Shown one piece after another: positions 22,978 through 24,117 of a DNA stretch of 24,117 nt. Numbering within the stretch: the stretch's first letter is position 1; the number at the start of each line of letters is the position of its first letter. A program made the position numbers and the translations under genes. Below the pieces are notes generated by a model. It ran no database searches, was not told where the DNA came from, and saw only the letters and a program-made list of their open reading frames with translations. This DNA comes from Actinomycetota bacterium (GTDB taxonomy: Bacteria; Actinomycetota; Actinomycetes; Streptosporangiales; Streptosporangiaceae), in NCBI GenBank assembly GCA_003140115.1, contig PLIQ01000344.1:1-24117 (forward strand), in the 5' to 3' direction.

Positions 22978-24117
22978 TCATCCCTCTCGGTCAGCGGTGT
23001 TGAGCATGTTCTGTTCCATTATGGCCAGCTCGGACTCATATGCGTCCTCGCTCGGCGCCGCGATCTCGGCCACCGGACGCGGCTTGCCGGGCATCCAGCG
23101 CAGCACCACGAACCCGCCCGCCAGCGCGACCAGGGCCGCAATCAGCGTGGTGACGCGCATGGCGTCGACGAACGCGGCGTTCGCGGGAGCCAGCAGCGAG
23201 CGCCCGGCCGGGCCCAGCTGCTGGGCCACGGCCTGGGTGGCGGTGATCGACGAGGACGCCGCTCCCCGCGCCGCGGCGGGCAGCCCGGCCAGTGCCGGGG
23301 CCAGCGCGTTCCGGTAGAAGTCGGCCAGGATCGAGCCGAGGATCGCGACGCTGAGCGCGACCGCCACCTGCCGGGCGGTGTTGGTGAGCGCCGAACCTGA
23401 CCCGGCCCGCTCGCGCGGGAGCACGTCCATGACGGCCGCGGTGGCGGCCGGCATGCTGAGTCCGATCGCCGCGCCCTGGATGCCGAACAGCACCCCGAGC
23501 AGCCAGATCGGCGAGGCGGTGCCGAGGGTGGCGTAGCCCGCAATGGCGGCGGCCATCACGAACATGCCCGTCGTGCCGACCGCCTTGGCCCCGTAGCGCT
23601 GGACCAGGCGGGCGCTGCGCGGCGACATCAGCAGTTGCCCGGCCGCGAACGGCACGGTCAGCAGGCCCGCGTCCAGCGGCGTGTAACCCCGGACGTTCTG
23701 CAGGTAGAAGCTGGTGAAGAAGAAGACGCCGCCCATACCGAAGAACACCAGGCCGAGGGCGCCGACCGAGGCGGACAGCCGCCGGTCGCGGAATAGCCGC
23801 ACGTCCAGCGACGGGTGCTGGATCCGCGCCTCGTAGGCGACGAAGGCCGCGAGGATCACCAGGCCACCGACGATCGGGCCGAGCACCCCAAGGCTCAGCC
23901 ACGAGTCACCGTCGCCGCCCTGGACGATCCCGAACACCAGCGACACCAGGCCCGCGATGGACAGCAGCACGCCCACGTAGTCGATCCCGCCGGCCTGGCG
24001 GTTGCGCGACTCCGGGACCAAGATCGCGACGGCGATGGCGCCAAGGGCGGTCACCGGCACGTTGATCAGGAAGACCGAGCCCCACCAGAAGTGGTCGAGC
24101 AGCAGGCCGCCCAGGAC
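22978..24117 (-). CDS. MFS transporter, DHA2 (EmrB/QacA) drug-export type, C-terminal part, cut by window edge
   Basis: The frame is open from the window edge (VLGGLLLDHFWWGSVFLINV at the first codons read) to the TGA at 22978, giving 379 residues of the C-terminal part. FWWGSVFLINVP is the end of the helix-5/6 region typical of 14-helix DHA2 exporters. Further hydrophobic helices follow, among them LGLVFFGMGGVFFFTSFYLQ, GVLFGIQGAAIGLSMPAA and VAVALSVAILGSILADFY. AGSGSALTNTARQVAVALS is the family's late motif. The cytoplasmic tail ends EDAYESELAIMEQNMLN. Members expel drugs or other compounds using the proton gradient. The downstream TetR gene suggests inducible efflux. The start lies outside the window. 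Confidence 0.92.
   Translation of the reverse strand, partial: VLGGLLLDHFWWGSVFLINVPVTALGAIAVAILVPESRNRQAGGIDYVGVLLSIAGLVSLVFGIVQGGDGDSWLSLGVLGPIVGGLVILAAFVAYEARIQHPSLDVRLFRDRRLSASVGALGLVFFGMGGVFFFTSFYLQNVRGYTPLDAGLLTVPFAAGQLLMSPRSARLVQRYGAKAVGTTGMFVMAAAIAGYATLGTASPIWLLGVLFGIQGAAIGLSMPAATAAVMDVLPRERAGSGSALTNTARQVAVALSVAILGSILADFYRNALAPALAGLPAAARGAASSSITATQAVAQQLGPAGRSLLAPANAAFVDAMRVTTLIAALVALAGGFVVLRWMPGKPRPVAEIAAPSEDAYESELAIMEQNMLNTADREG

Noticed and set aside
1..24117. tRNA, rRNA, CRISPR, insertion sequence or phage features
   Set aside because: No tRNA-like cloverleaf, spaced repeat array, transposase or integrase motif was seen in either strand by reading; a covariance or profile search was not possible.

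Overview
This window is chromosomal DNA of a very GC-rich actinomycete. Hand counts of single 60-base lines give about 80% G+C inside glnE. GTG starts are frequent, and family types common in actinomycetes are present: a SAV2177-type methyltransferase, an F420-type luciferase-like oxidoreductase, actinobacterial GlnA2 and a glutamine-dependent NadE. The species cannot be named from the sequence. No rRNA, tRNA, CRISPR array, insertion sequence or phage gene was found.

Layout. (1) 1-1186, minus: a 63-residue membrane protein coupled by ATGA to a large membrane protein cut by the window edge. (2) 1269-6271, plus: phospholipase C-like phosphoesterase, CmoM/SmtA-like methyltransferase, GNAT acetyltransferase, a two-helix membrane protein, and an exported penicillin-recognising serine hydrolase. 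(3) 6274-8101, minus: an AraC-type regulator followed at once by a membrane protein carrying an LYLRSF domain; the latter is visibly less GC-rich. (4) 8172-9077, plus: a QW-repeat (alpha/alpha-toroid) protein. (5) 9068-21268, nitrogen/NAD block: glnE (minus), an aldehyde dehydrogenase and an S9 peptidase (plus), a Uma2-type nuclease, glnA2 and a SAV2177-type methyltransferase (minus), then nadE and an LLM oxidoreductase (plus, GTGA overlap). (6) 21261-24117, minus: DUF2891 protein, TetR regulator and a DHA2-type MFS transporter cut by the window edge.

How the genes fit together. glnE encodes the adenylyltransferase that switches type-I glutamine synthetase on and off. glnA2 encodes a glutamine-synthetase-family enzyme that has Trp where the adenylylated Tyr should be, so it should escape GlnE control. 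A good match to a GlnR box lies in front of glnA2 (17700-17715), suggesting transcriptional nitrogen control instead. NadE consumes glutamine. glnE and glnA2 are adjacent in mycobacteria; here an aldehyde dehydrogenase, an S9 peptidase and a Uma2 gene separate them.

The strongest window-wide pattern is promoter architecture. Most genes with a free upstream region have a TANNNT -10 hexamer ending 6-8 bases before the start codon, which predicts leaderless transcripts. No clear new multi-gene system was found. The closest candidates are the AraC/LYLRSF membrane-protein pair and the free-standing piece of a membrane module at 995-1186.
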